Shown here one piece after another: positions 24,083 through 36,300 of a stretch of 64,000 bases of DNA. A program made the position numbers and the translations under genes. The number at the start of each line of letters is the position of its first letter. Position 1 is the stretch's first letter. The notes beneath the pieces were generated by a model, which saw only the letters and a program-made list of their open reading frames with translations, did not search any database and was not told where the DNA came from. The DNA is from Dasypus novemcinctus (lineage: Eukaryota; Chordata; Mammalia; Cingulata; Dasypodidae), in assembly GCF_030445035.2 (NCBI RefSeq), contig NC_080702.1:25493652-25557651 (forward strand), given 5' to 3'.

Positions 24083-24970
24083 ATGATGACCAAACAGCAA
24101 CAAAAAACTACAAACCAAACCAATAATCAGGAAAACATGGCCCAATCCAATGAACAAACTAAAAACCAGAAAGAGGAGCAGAATATTGAACAAGAAATTA
24201 AAGCTCTCAAAACATATATTAGGGACCAATTTGATGAAGTGAAGGAAGATATTAAGCACACTAAAAAAAACACTTGGAGAGAATACAGAAGAAATTACAA
24301 TCATACTGAAAAAGATGACATATGATGGTGATGAACAGCACAATTCAAGAAATCAAAAATTCACTCTCAGCAAATAACAGCAGATTTGAAGAGGCAGAGG
24401 AAAGAATTAGTGATGTGGAAGACAGTGCATCTGAAATCAAACAGATAGTAGAACTGATCAATGAAAAGATAGAAAAAATACATCAAGGACTTAGGGACCT
24501 GAATGACACTGCAAAATGGACAAACATATGCATTACAGGCATCCAAGAAGGAGGAGAGAAGGGAAGGGGACAGAAGGGGTGTTGGAGGAAATAATGGCTA
24601 AAAACTTCACAAACTTATTGAGAAAGATGAATGTACATGTTCAGGAAGCAGAACACACCAAACGGCATAAATCCCAATAGGCCAACCCCAAGACATATAC
24701 TTGTCAAATTATTCAATGCTCAAGACAAAGAGAAAATACTAAAGCAACAAGAGAAAAGAGAACCATTGCTTACAAAGAAGGCTCCATAAGATTAAATGCT
24801 GATTTCTCATCTGAAACCATGGAGGTAAGGCGGCAGTGGTATGACATAGCCAAGGTGCTAAAAGAACAAAATTTTCAACCAAGAGTACTCTATCCAGCTA
24901 AACTAGCATTCAGAAATGATGGATGGTTCAAAATATTCACAGATAAACAGAAAAAAAAGAGAGCATCCTA
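24083..24970 (+). pseudogene. L1 ORF1 pseudogene
   Basis: Frames 24083-24325 and 24322-24594 give the charged N-terminus, coiled coil and start of the RRM (a SLSANNSRFEEAEERISDVE-like stretch, which is well kept). The C-terminal domain follows to about 24970 in broken frames (RLNADFSSE-type text near 24790). Frame changes near 24320 and 24590 inactivate it. ORF2 begins about 155 bases downstream. Confidence 0.82.
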
Positions 24971-25124
24971 ACAAGAATCCTGCCCTTAAAAAATACTAAA
25001 GGGAGTTTTGCAGGAAAAAAGAAAAAAACAGGAGAGACAGAGTTGGAGGAAAGTGTAAGAGCAAGTAAAAAGACAAAGAGAAAAAAATCTAATAAAATAT
25101 CACAAACACAAACCCAAAGAAAAT

Positions 25125-28100
25125 ATGGCTAATATAAATAATTCCTTGAAAGTAATAACACTGAATGTCAATGGATTAAATTCACCTGTCAGAGGACTCA
25201 GACTGGAAGATTATAAGGAAATATGACTCATCCATGTGCTGTCTACAAGAAACACATCTTAGACCGAGGGTTTCAAGGTGGTTGAAAGTGAATGGGTGGA
25301 ATAAATCTTATAAGCAAACAAAAAAGAGCAGGAGTAGCCATATCGATATCAGACAAAATAGACTTTAAATGCAAAACAATTGTGAGAGACAAAGATGGAC
25401 ACTATATATGAGGGAAAGGGATAATCTTTCAAGAAGAAAGAACAATCATAACCATTTAAGCTCCTAACAAGTGCACCTCCAAATATGTGAGGCAAACACT
25501 GGAAAAACTACGTGAAGGAAAAGATGCCTCTACAATAATAGTTGGGGACTTTAATACACCACTATCACCATTGGACAGAACATCTCAAAAGAGAGTCAAT
25601 AAAGAAACAAAGACTCTGGACAATATATAAGAGGAGCTGGACCTAATAGACATATACAGAACATTATACCCAAATAGAGCAGGATATATATTCTTCTCAA
25701 GTGTACATATATCCTTCTCTAAGACACTTCACATGCTAGGCCAGAGAAAGTCTAAAGAATTCAGAAAGATCAAAATCATACAAAACAATTTTTCTGACCA
25801 CAGTGGAATGAAGCTGGAAATCTGCAAGGGCCAGAGACTCAGATTTGGCAACATGATATGGAAGTTGAACAACACAGTCTTAGAAAAACAGTGGGTCAGG
25901 GAGGAAATCTCAACAGAAATCAATAGCTACCTTGAAACTAATGAAAATGATAACACAATATATCAAAACTTATGGGATGCAGCAAAAGCAGTAAGTAATG
26001 AGAGGGAAATTTATAGCCATAAATTCATACATCAAAAAAGAAGAGCTAAAATTGAAGAACTAACTCGACACTTGGAGGAATTAGTAAAAATACAAAAAAC
26101 TAAATCCAAGGGAAGAAGAAAGAAAGAACAAAGATCAGAGGAGAACTAAATGAAATAGAAAATTAGGATGCACTCGAAAAAATAAACAAAACAAAGACTT
26201 GGTTCTTTGAGAAGATCAATAAAATTGACAAACCCTTAGCTAGACTAACAAAGAAAAAGAGAGAGAAGATGCAAATACACAAAGTAAGAAATGAGAAAGG
26301 GGATATCACCACTGACCCCACAGAAATAAAAACTATCATTAGAGGGTACTTTGAAAAACTATATTCCAACGAGAAGGACAATTTTGAGGAAATGTACAAA
26401 TTCCTAAAAACACATAAGCAGCCTACACTGACGATCTCAACAAAGCAATCACAAATAAAGAGAAAGAATCAGTCATTAAAAATCTCCCAACTTAGAAGAA
26501 CCCTGGGCCAGATGGCTTCACAGGTGAATTCTACCAAACATTCCAGAGAGAACTAACTCCAATCTTGCTTTTCTTCCAAAAAATCAAAACAGAAGGAACA
26601 TTGCCTAACTCATTCTATGATGCCAATATTACCCTAACACCAAAGCCAAACAAAGACACCACAAGGAAGGAAAATTACAGCCCAATCTCTCTAGTGAACC
26701 TAGACATTAAATACAAAATACTTTCTAATTGTATTCAACAGCACATTAAATGAGTTATAAACCATGATGAAGTGGGTTTCATTCATGGTATGCAAAGATG
26801 GTTCAAAATAAGTAAATCAATTAATGAAATACACCATATAAACAGACTGAAGGAAAAAATCACATGATCATATCTATTGATGCAGAAAAAGCATTTGACA
26901 AAATACAGCATCTTTTCTTGATAAAAACACTGCAAAAGATCAGAATAGAAGGAAACTTTCTGAACATGATAAAGGGTGTATATGAAAAACACACAGATAA
27001 CATCATTTACAATGGTGAAATCCTAAAATCTTTCCTTCTAAGATCAGGAACAAGACAAGGATGCCCACTATCATCCCTTCTATTTAACATTGTGCTAGAA
27101 GTACTTTCTCGAGCACTGAGGCAAGAACCAGACATAGAAGGCATCTAAATTGGAAAAGAAGTGAAAATTTCACTATTTGCAGATGACATGATCCTATACA
27201 TAGAAACCCCTGAGAGGTCTACAACAAAGTTTCTAGAACTTATAAATGAGTTCAGTACAGTTGCAGGTTGCAAGATCAATTTGAAAAAATCAGTAGCATT
27301 TCTGTACATCAATAATGAGCAATCTCAGGAGGAAAGCAAGAAACAAATACCATTTACAACAGTAAATTTAAAAATCACATACCTAGGAATAAATTTAACT
27401 AAACTTATACACAGAAAACTACACAACACTGTTCAAGGAAATCAAAGAAGACCTAAATAAATGGATAAGATGACTAAATATTATTAAGATTTCTATCCTA
27501 CCAAAACTGATCTACAGATTCAATGCAATCCCAATGAAAATCAACACAGCATTCTTTAATGTACTAGAAAAACTAACTATGAAATTTATTTGGAAAGGAA
27601 AGAGACCCCGAATAGCCAAAGATGTATTAAAAAAGAAAAATGAAATCAGAGGAATCAAGTACATGACTTCAAAACATACTACAAAGCTACAGTAGTGAAA
27701 ACAGCATGGTATTGGCACAAGGATAGACTCATTGACCAATGGAAATGAATTGAGAGTTCTGATATAGATCCTCATATATACAGTCATATGATATTTGACA
27801 AGGCCACCAAACCCACTCAACTGGAAAAGAATGGCCTCTTCAACAAATGGTGCCTGGAGAACTGAATATCCATATGTAAAAGAATGAAAGAGAATTAGAA
27901 ACACATCTTACACAAAAATCAACTCAAATCGATAAAAGACCTCAGTATAAGAGCCAAGACCATAAAGACCTTGGAAAGCAATGTAGGAAAGCATCTACAG
28001 GAACTTGTAATAGGAAATGGCTTCATGAACTACACACCAAAAGCACTAGAAGCAAAATAACAAATAGATAAATGGGACTTCCTCAAAATTAAAGCCTTCT

Positions 28101-28828
28101 GCACCTCAAAGGAGTTTGTCAAGAAAGTGAAAAGACAACCTACCCAATGGGAGAAAAAATTTGGTAACCATATATCTGATAGGAGACCAATATCCTGCAT
28201 GTATAAAGAGCTCTTATATTATGAAAATAAAATGACAAACAACTCATTTAAAAAATGGGCAAGAGACTTAAACAGACACTTCTCCAAAGAAGAAATACAA
28301 ATGGCTATAAAACACATGAAGAAATGTTCAAAATCACTAGCCATTAGGGAAATGCAAATCAAAACTACAATGAGATACCATCTTACTCCCATGAGACTGG
28401 CAGCTATCAAAAAAACAGAAGACTACAAGTGCTGGAGAAGATGGGGAGGAATGGGAACGCTGGTGGCAATGCAGAAGGATCCAGCCATTCTGGAGGACAG
28501 TTTAGTGGTTTCGCAAAAAACTAACTATAGATTTGCCATATGACCCAGCAATTCCACAGGGGGTATATACCCAGTAGAACTGAAAGCAAGGACACAAACC
28601 AATATATGCACACCAGTGTTCATAGCAGTACTATTCACTATTGCCAAAAGTTGGAATCAACCCAAATGCCCATTAACAGATGAATGGATAAACAAAATGT
28701 GGAATATACATACAATGGAATACTACTCAGCTATAAGAACAAATACAGTACAAACACATGTGATATCATGGGTGGATCTTGAGGACCTTATATTGAGTGA
28801 AGCAACCCAGGCATTGAAGGACAAATAA
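25125..28828 (+). pseudogene. L1 ORF2 pseudogene (endonuclease and reverse transcriptase)
   Basis: The start is ATGGCTAATATAAATAATTC with endonuclease text (VITLNVNGLNSP-like) and stops already by about 25210. The RT core is in 26864-27460: [13 protein letters not shown] palm text, [14 protein letters not shown] and the catalytic FADDM at about 27175-27190. The C-terminus ends at 28828 (ATQALKDK then stop). At least eight frames are needed to follow it, so it is inactive. Length and order match a normal ORF2 of about 3.7-3.8 kb. Confidence 0.88.
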
Positions 28829-29918
28829 TACATGACCTCTCTGATATGAAGTCAGTAACCCAAGCTGTCTCAGAGAGCTAGATATTGGGTGATAGACTTA
28901 AAGGAAGTTGGGGGGGAAAGGAAGGTTGTGAGCTGACACCGACATGGATGAAATTTATGATAAGCTGGAGGTAAGAATTTGTACAGAGAAGGGATAAAAT
29001 GGGGGAATAGGGATACCTTTGGGTGGGGATTTGTGGGCTTGAGGGGGGATAGGGATGGGATGATGGGTCAGATGGTCTAAGAAATTGGGGGAGAGTGTCA
29101 CGTTTGTGGTTGAAACTATAATGTTGAGAAAATTCTTTAGAAAATATAATAAAGAAGATTACCTGTTTAAGATGCTTATGGGGGGCATCTGACACAGGTC
29201 AGGCTTCTACGGGGTGGATGAGTGCTCATTTTGTTATAGTGGGTTATATCACTGGGTGGATACCCATACAATGAGGGTGAAGGTGTACCCACATTCTGGG
29301 GAGGACTGATGTTCTCAAACAGAGGGAATTGTATCTCTTAAGAGAATTGGGGCTCCCAAAGTGTTAGGGCAGTCGAGTATGTCAAGCCCTCAACATTGTT
29401 GCAATTATCTGGGCATATGGCCCTTCAAGTAATGACGATTGATTGTCACTCTGGGCCCTGAAGTGAGGGGGAGAGAAATATTGAATAGATGGGATCAGTG
29501 TAACTGTGGGGCAATGGAAGTGTTCCACAAGATCGTGCAATGATGGATATAGGACATGTTAAATTACACCAAAAATGTGTAAAAGTCTATAGGCTAAAAT
29601 GTAAAATAATGTAAAACATGATACTAAAAATTTAGAAAATTGTATACTCTAAAATATAAACCATAATGTAAACCCAAATGGAACTATGTTGGAAGTCTAT
29701 GTTTCAATATCTGTACATCAGCTGCACAAAATATAATATGAACATGTAAAAAGATCATTGCTGGTGAAGGGACAAAGTGTTTGATGTTGGATACATGGGA
29801 GTACCCTATATTGTATATGTAAATTACTGTGAACTAAAACTTTTATGAAGACAAACAATAATTAAGAAAAAAAGAAAAAGGATGTAGGCACTGAGGAAAT
29901 GGAAGAAATTGCCTTGCC

Positions 29919-30276
29919 TTCAAACCCAGGGCCTCCCAACCCATGTGGTGAGCTGGCCCATGCACAATGCTGATGTGCACAAGGAGTGCCATGCCATGCA
30001 GGGGTGTCCTTTGCATAGGGGAGCCAAAGTGCAAGGAGTGAGCACCATAAGGAGAGCCGCCCCATACAACAAAAGTACAACCGGCCACACATACACAGAG
30101 CTGATGTAGCAAGATGATGCAACAAAAAGAGACACAGATTCCCAGTTGCCACTAACAAGAATACAAGCGGACACAGAAGAACACAGAACACACAGCGAAT
30201 GGACACAGAGAGCAGACACCTGGGGTGGGGGGGAAGGGGAGAGAAATAAATAAAAATAAATCTTAAAAAAAAATCT
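29919..30276 (+). mobile_element. DAS-SINE lacking its tRNA promoter head
   Basis: It starts within the head at TTCAAACCCAGGGCCTCC, so box A and everything before it are missing. The rest of the DAS body follows, with GGGGTGGGGGGGAAGGGGAG and a GAAATAAATAAAAATAAATC tail. The left neighbour is L1 3'UTR cut in mid-sequence and the right neighbour is the CEP63 retrocopy, so the head was probably lost with a deletion. Confidence 0.85.
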
Positions 30277-31215
30277 GAAAAACTGTTAGAGGTTCTGCAA
30301 AAAGAGAATAGATAACTGAAGCCACCCTTCAATCTCAAGAAAATTTCATCCGTAAAGCACAGATTCAAAAGGATAAGCTATAAGCAAAAATAAAGTCTAC
30401 TGACACTCAACACATAGTAAAGGTCATAAGGTCAATGGAAGAGTCTCAGACAAAAAGGAGGTTCACCTCTCAAAACAGGGGGACTTAGAAAATATGCTTG
30501 CCCAATTGAATTTCACCCACAGTAGTGAGGAATTCCTGCAGGCTGAAGTGACTCATCTTGAAGAAGGTTTTGAATCTGTGAGAGCAACATGTAAACAGCT
30601 GAGTCAAAAACTAATGGAAAAATGAAGACTTGAAGATGGAAGGACATAACAATGAATACAGGGCAGAGATTAAAAATTTGAAAGAACAGATTTTAAAGTC
30701 TGTACAGAGTTACAGTTATGCACTAGAAGGAATGAAGATGGAAATCTCCCAGCCAACTGGAATTGCACCAGTGAGATATCACTAATGCTTCTGCCAAAAT
30801 CTCTTCCTCAGACATGGAGAATTGATTCAAAGGCAGAAGAAGAATCAATAGAGCACAAGAAGATTTTGGATCAGCTAGAATCACTCAAGTTAGAAAACCA
30901 TCATCTTCTGAAATGGTAACAAAATTGGAATTGGGTTTACATGAGGCAAAAGAGATTTCTCTAGCAGACCTCTGGGAGAATTGTATTAAGGCATTAAATA
31001 AATTAGTGTCTGAAAATCAACAACTACAGAAAGAATTGATGGATACCAAATCTAACCAAATCTAACCTGGAGATTTCCACTCAGATGTGGTACCCCCAAG
31101 TTTCATATGAAGGAAATTTTAAACCAATCCACAGAAAAGCAACAGAGTTCAAGAATACAGAATTCAAGCTCACCTATGACCAGGCAAGAATGAAAGGAAT
31201 AAAAACTGAGCACTA
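30277..31215 (+). pseudogene. CEP63: CEP63 processed pseudogene, 5' part
   Basis: CEP63 is a centrosomal coiled-coil protein needed for centriole duplication. Intron-free text matches my recollection of its C-terminal half: [20 protein letters not shown] (about 30548), [10 protein letters not shown] (about 30723), [13 protein letters not shown] (about 30860), [19 protein letters not shown] (about 30918) and [16 protein letters not shown] (about 30990). Frameshifts and stops interrupt it throughout, and the first half of the mRNA is absent. The copy is cut at 31215 by a later insertion and resumes at 32646. Not functional. Confidence 0.78.
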
Positions 31216-32645
31216 ATGGGGGGAGGAATGGAGTGAAGGGGGTGGTATATGGGGACCTAATATTTTTTTAATGTAATATTAAAAAAATAAATAAAGACCA
31301 AAAAAATACTACAGATAGTAATAGCAGTACCCAGTACCCGTGTGTGAACAGGTATCTCTTCAAGGATATTCACTGGGGCCCGTGGTGCACACTGAGAGGG
31401 GCGCGCCGCGCAGGTGCAGCCACGGTGGAAGTGGGCACGTACGGAGCCGGCAAGGCCGGGGAGCCTTCGACCCCCACACCCTGCTCCGGCAGCCGCACCC
31501 TCTGCTGCACGTCCAGTCTTGGGTGTTCCCCATCGTGGTGTTCGGCTCCATCGTGAACGAGGGCTACCTCAGAGGGCGAGGAGTTCTGCATCTACAACTG
31601 CAACCCCAGCGCCTGCAGCTACGGCGTGGCCGTGGGCGCGCTCGCCTTGCTCACCTGTCTGCTCTACCTGGCCTTGGACGTGTACTTCCTGCAGATCAGC
31701 AGCGTCAAGGACCGCAAGAAAGCCGTCCTCTCTGACATCGGCATCTCGGCCTTCTGGGCCTTCCTGGGGTATGTGGGTTTCTGCTACCTGGCCAGCCAGT
31801 GGCAGGTCTCCAAGCCCGAGGACAACCCGCTGAATGAAGGGAAGGACGCTGCCCAGGCCCCCATGGCCTTCTCCTTCTCCATCTTCACTTGGAGCCTGAG
31901 TGCAGCCCTGGCCCTGCCGAGATACAAGGACCTTGCCTTCCAGGAGTACAGCACGCTGTTCCCTGCCTCGGACCAGCCATCAGCGGCCCAATTTGCAGGT
32001 GCAGGGAGCACTGTACCTTGCCTGGGGGCGAGGTTGAGGGACAGCCTAGTGGGGGAATATATTTACCCCAAGAGGGTCGGAAGGCCAGGGTGCTGTGGCC
32101 TGAGGGCAGTAGAAGGCTGACTTGAGCCACTTAAGTCTTTCCACTCGAACCCATTTAGTCATTGCCTCTTCTGTTTGTTCTTCTGTGTTCATTCAGTAAA
32201 CATTTATTAAGCAAAAAAAAAAAAAAGGATATTTATTGGGGTATTGTTTATAGTAGCAAAAGACAATAACAACCCAATTCCTTCAAAAGGCAATGTTAAG
32301 ATGGATTGTATGCTTTATTAATATATATCAATAAAATGGACATGTTTTTAAAAAAGAAAACATTAAATAAATTATGTTCATATTATGCAGCTGTAAAAAA
32401 GAATGAGAAAAGTATTAGGGGGAAATGGCAAGGTGCAGAACTCTATGTAGAGTATGCTATCTTGCATAGAGGAGGAAAAAAAAAACAAAATATGCATTTT
32501 GTATTTGCTTGTGTAAGCAAAAATAAGCTCTAGAAAGTTACATAAGAACCAATGGTAGAGGAGAGATGGGGAAGAATCGGAGTAGATGGGGTGAAGTATT
32601 TTTTTAAATCAAGTGAAATAAAAATTAAACATGCACACACAAAAA
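31216..32645 (+). mobile_element. Insertion in CEP63 retrocopy: L1 tail and old L1 3' end
   Basis: AAAACTGAGCACTA occurs just before (about 31204-31217) and again at about 32647-32660, marking a target duplication. The insert has a short L1 3' terminus (G-rich GGGGGGAGGAATGGAGTG and AATAAATAAAGACC, 31216-31310), then an old L1 3' end (31311-31378 and 32227-32645; phrases AGCAAAAGACAATAACAACC and GCAGCTGTAAAAAAGAATGA) ending in an A-rich tail. A SYNGR1 retrocopy sits inside. Confidence 0.7.
31379..32226 (+). pseudogene. SYNGR1: SYNGR1 processed pseudogene (isoform 1b-like 3' end)
   Basis: Synaptogyrin-1 is a four-pass MARVEL-domain synaptic vesicle protein. Spliced GC-rich text covers the coding region: GTYGAGKAG (about 31432), FDPHTLLRQPH (another frame), IVVFGSIVNEGYL, then 31626-32000 reading ALALLTCLLYLALDVYFLQI, SSVKDRKKAVLSDIG and GFCYLASQWQVSKPEDNPLN. 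The end (WSLSAALALPRYKDLAFQEY, STLFPASDQPSA) fits the short 1b-type C-terminus as recalled. Frameshifts near 31.46 and 31.58 kb and a GTG at the expected start disable it. It ends in 3'UTR and poly(A) (32213-32226) with an imperfect 15-bp duplication, 31364-31378 and 32227-32241. Confidence 0.88.
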
Positions 32646-33147
32646 AAACTGAGCACTACAACGCAGGACTTCAGTCTCTGAGAAGAGGAGCATTAGAGAG
32701 CATAGACCCCATCTCCAGGATACTCAGCCCCCTGAGTCCTCATTGCCCTTGTAGCTCCACATTCTTACACATGTGTAAAACTGACTCTTTGCCTTCAATG
32801 CTAGATGCAAATGAAGACAATTTTTCTGCGGGTATGAATGACCAAAAAAGTTAATATCTTTGTGTCTCTTGTCTATATAGTCCCTTGGCATAATAGCTAT
32901 AGTACAAGATTCTGGGAGAGGAGTTACTAAGTTTTCTTCATATTCTAGAGTACTCGGATGCCCGCACTGAAAAACTAGAAAGGGAGAGTGAAAAGACAAT
33001 GAAACAATTCTTGGTCAGCTCTTAAGTAGTCATTAGAAAAAAATCACAAACTTGGACATAAAAATAAACAATTACGTGCTACTGTTGCCTGGAAAAAAAA
33101 TTGAATAGAGAGGTTCAATAGCAGATTGGAACAAGAAGAGGATCAAT
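32646..33147 (+). pseudogene. CEP63: CEP63 processed pseudogene, 3' part
   Basis: It continues the copy interrupted at 31215. Frame 32552-32854 carries TEHYNAGLQ, then INPMSR-like and LSPLSP text and CKTDSLPSMLDANEDNFS, matching the serine-rich end of CEP63 as recalled. Near 32940-33010 a decayed LKRESEKTV-like end follows (GAAAGGGAGAGTGAAAAGAC). The remaining bases up to about 33147 are probably 3'UTR. An A-rich, L1-tail-like stretch follows at 33148-33210. Confidence 0.72.
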
Positions 33148-33209
33148 ATTTTTTTGTGTAACATTTTGTGTAATTTAATTATCTTTTTAAAAAATAAATT
33201 AAAAATAAA

Positions 33210-33565
33210 AGTAAAAAATGAAAGCCACTGCAGGGTCAATTGAAAAAATTGAAATGTAGCCGGTAAATGAGATTAAATTTTGTATTAATATTCAATTTAT
33301 GGAAGTTGATAACTATACTGCAGGTATAAAAGAGAATATTTTTCCTTTGGAAACACACGCTGAAATCATTTAGGGGCAAAGCCATGATATACATGATTCA
33401 TTGTCAAATAACAAGTAAAAAAGATAATATATATTTGTCTAGAGAGAAATAAAATGGGAAAAATGTCAAAAATGGGTGACTCTGAGTAAAGGGTATCGAT
33501 GTATTTCTTTGCTTTTCTAGCAGCTCTCTAAAATTTTGAAATATTTAAAAATAAAATTTTAAAAA
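33210..33565 (+). mobile_element. Old L1M-like 3' end
   Basis: Phrases such as GGAAACACACGCTGAAATCA, TTTAGGGGCAAAGCCATGAT and GGGTGACTCTGAGTAAAGGG, ending in TTTGAAATATTTAAAAATAAAA, resemble the 3' ends of ancient mammalian L1s. Identification is by memory of the pattern only. A related scrap is at 40500-40600. Confidence 0.4.
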
Positions 33566-34140
33566 TGGAAAAAAAGAAGAGCATCCGTAAACTTGAAGGT
33601 AAGACTACTGAACTTATCCAGTCTAAGGAGCAGAAATTTTAAAAAAGGAAGAAATATTCTCAGAACTTGAGGAACCCATTGGACACCATAAGCACACCAA
33701 TATATCCATTTTAGAAGTCCCAGAAGGAGATAAGAGGAATATTTGAAGAAATAATAGATGAAAACTTCCCAGGAACCTCAATAACCCCAAGCAGGATAAA
33801 CACAAACAGATCCACAGAAACACATTGTATTTGTTGTCAAAACCTAAAGACAAAGAGAGTCTTGAAAAGAGCAAGAGAGAGGAAATGCATTATGCATAAA
33901 GGATCCTCAAAGATTAACAGCCATGAAAAGCTACAAAGGCCAGAATGCAATGGGAGGATCTACTTAAATTCCTGAAAGAAAAACACAAACTTTCAAACAA
34001 GAAAAATATATCCAACAAAGCTGTTCTTCAAAACTGAGGGAGACACTAAGACATTTCTGGATAAACATATGTTGAGGGAGTACATTACCTCCAGCCCTAC
34101 TCCATAAGAAATGCTAAAGGGTCTTTCACTTAACATTTCC
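33566..34140 (+). mobile_element. Old LINE-1 ORF1 fragment
   Basis: Decayed ORF1 text: GTCCCAGAAGGAGATAAGAG (33718), GATGAAAACTTCCCAGGAAC, then the C-terminal domain with ...AAGATTAACAGCCATGAAAA and AACAAAGCTGTTCTTCAAAA. No open frame. It meets an opposite-strand L1 at about 34140. Confidence 0.65.
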
Positions 34141-36300
34141 AGTATCATGTACTCTATTTTCTGTCTCTATAAATTTGCATATTCTCTAATATCTTCTCTG
34201 TGGTTGCCATGGGGCTTAAATTTAACATCCTAAATCTATAATCTTGTATTCTTTACCAACTTAATAATTTCAGTAGCATAGAAAAACTATTTTCCTATAC
34301 CCCTCTAGCTTCCTACCTTTATGTAGTTCTTATCACAAATTTCATATTTATACATTATAAGTCCAAAACCATTGATTTATCATCATGTTTTATGCATTTT
34401 ACTATCAGATAATGTAGGAAGTAAAAAGTGGAGTTAAAAAACAAAAACACAAAATACTGGCATTTATATTTACTTATGCCTTTGCCTTTACTGTAGATCT
34501 TTTTTTATTCATGTGACTTCAGCCAATTCCCTAGTGTTCTTTCCTTTTAAACTGAAGAATTCTCTTTAGAATTTCTTTTAGGGCCAGTCAAGTGGTGATG
34601 AAGTCCCTCAGCTTTTGTTCATTTGAGAATGTCTTAATTCCTCCCTCATTTTTGGATGAGAGTTTTGCTGGATACAGAAATCTTAGTTGGCAATTTTTTG
34701 CTTTCAGTACTTTAACTGTGTCTTCTCACCTCTTTATTTCCTCCATAGTTTCTGATAAAAATTGTCACTTAATCTTATTGTAGATCCCTTGTTTGTAATA
34801 TATTGCTTCTCTTTGGCAGCTTTCAGGATTCTATTTTTGGCATTTCACAGTTTGATTATAACATGGTGTAGTTTGTCTATTTGAGGATTTGCTAGTTGGA
34901 ATTCACTGAGCATTTTAGATGTGTATATTCATGTCTCTCATTAAATTTTGGAAGCTTTTCAGTGCTTATTTCTATGTATATTTTCTCTCCCCTTTTCTCT
35001 CTCTTCTCCTTCTGGGACTCCCATAGTGTACCTATTGGTAATCTTGATGGTGTCCCAAATTTTCCTTAGGCTCTATTCACTTTTCTTGTTTTCTTTTTCT
35101 GCTACTCAGACTGAATGATTTCAATTGTTCTATCTTGAAGTTCACCAACTCTTTCTTCTGCCCGTTCCATTCTGCTGTTGAAATCTTGGGAATTTTTAGT
35201 TTCTGTTCCTGTGATCTTCAGTTCTGTTTTTGTTCTTTTTCATAATTTCTTTTACTCTATCGATATTTTCTTCATGCTCATCTGTCATTTTCCTGATTTC
35301 CTTTAGTTGTTTGCCCATGTTTTACCTTTAGTTCTTTGAGCATATTCAGCACCATTTTAAAAAATTCTTTCATATGGAAAGTTCTGATCCTCAGTGATGA
35401 TTTCTAATGCTTTAATCTCCTCTTTGCCTACGCCTTCTCTTCCTAAATCATTCAATATTTTGTAATCTTTTGCTTAAATCTGGGCATTTTGATATTTTAG
35501 TGTAGTACTGCTGGAATTTTAGAGGCATGTGTTCCTTAAGCCTGTATCCAGTTAGTTTTATGATAGAGCTAACAACAAAAAGAAAACAGAGGAGGAAAAC
35601 AGGAAACACTTTTCCCAGTTTGCAGATTGCCCTGTGTGTCTTTTCCTTCAGTGCTTATCTATTCACTAAATGTGGAAAATAGCTCCAAGCCAAAGTAGAG
35701 AGGCCTCCTTGATCACTCTTGTGCATTCCCTTGTCTTTGCTCTGTGTGTAGACCTAGGAATTCCCCAATATCCATGGATAAGAATGTACTCTCTTCCCTA
35801 GAGAAGTTTCCTCATGGTTCAGACACTGCATTGTTTGTTCCAGGCAGCACAATTTAACTACTTTCCCATTGAGTTATGTAGGAGAGCTTGAGTGAGCTTC
35901 CTTCTACTTGCAGGGGAAGTTTTGGGAGAGTGAATCTCTCAGGTTACCTCCAGATGGGGCCAGACCTTCACAGTCACAGAAGGTGCATGAGTTATCTGAG
36001 CCCTCTGGAGCTGGAATCAAAGATTCACACTGGGAGTGCTGACTGACTCCATATTCAGCAAAAGAGGGCTTGGGGAGGGGTCAACCCAGGTTGCCACAAG
36101 ATCCTACTACTTTTTAATTGCCTTTTTCTTCATTCACCATTTACTTTGTTACTGCAATCCTTTAAATGTTTCATGGAACTATCAGAACTATGCTTCATCC
36201 AGTTCCTGGTTGTTGAAAGCTTCTATGGGGATGAGGTTTCCTGTTCTGCCATATTTATTGTGGTGGTTTTGCAACCTATTCTGTGGAACTTAGTAAGTGG
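34141..36300 (-). mobile_element. Old LINE-1 5' half (endonuclease start, ORF1, 5'UTR)
   Basis: On the minus strand, roughly 36300-35550 is 5'UTR, 35500-34550 is ORF1 (plus-strand TTTCTTTTAGGGCCAGTCAA and GTTTTGCTGGATACAGAAAT are the reverse of the C-terminal domain) and 34540-34141 is the ORF1/ORF2 boundary region. All frames are broken. The 36036-36293 ORF is a shadow. Confidence 0.6.

Larger units (their letters stand above)
22367..29918 (+). mobile_element. LINE-1, nearly full length, inactive
   Basis: The 5' end is AGAGGAGGGGCAAGATGGC with the YY1-type motif at 22378-22386. The 5'UTR spans 22367-24082, including a poly(T) run at about 22870-22896. ORF1 is at about 24083-24970, ORF2 at about 25125-28828 and 3'UTR from 28829. 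At 29918 the 3'UTR stops in mid-sequence against a SINE lacking its head. The matching 3'UTR text continues past this point in the minus-strand copy at 48.0 kb, so about 1.8 kb of 3'UTR plus the tail is missing here. Confidence 0.88.

Noticed and set aside
31340..32120. A functional synaptogyrin gene
   Set aside because: No introns, a poly(A) tail and target duplication, several frameshifts and no ATG at the expected start; it is a processed pseudogene.
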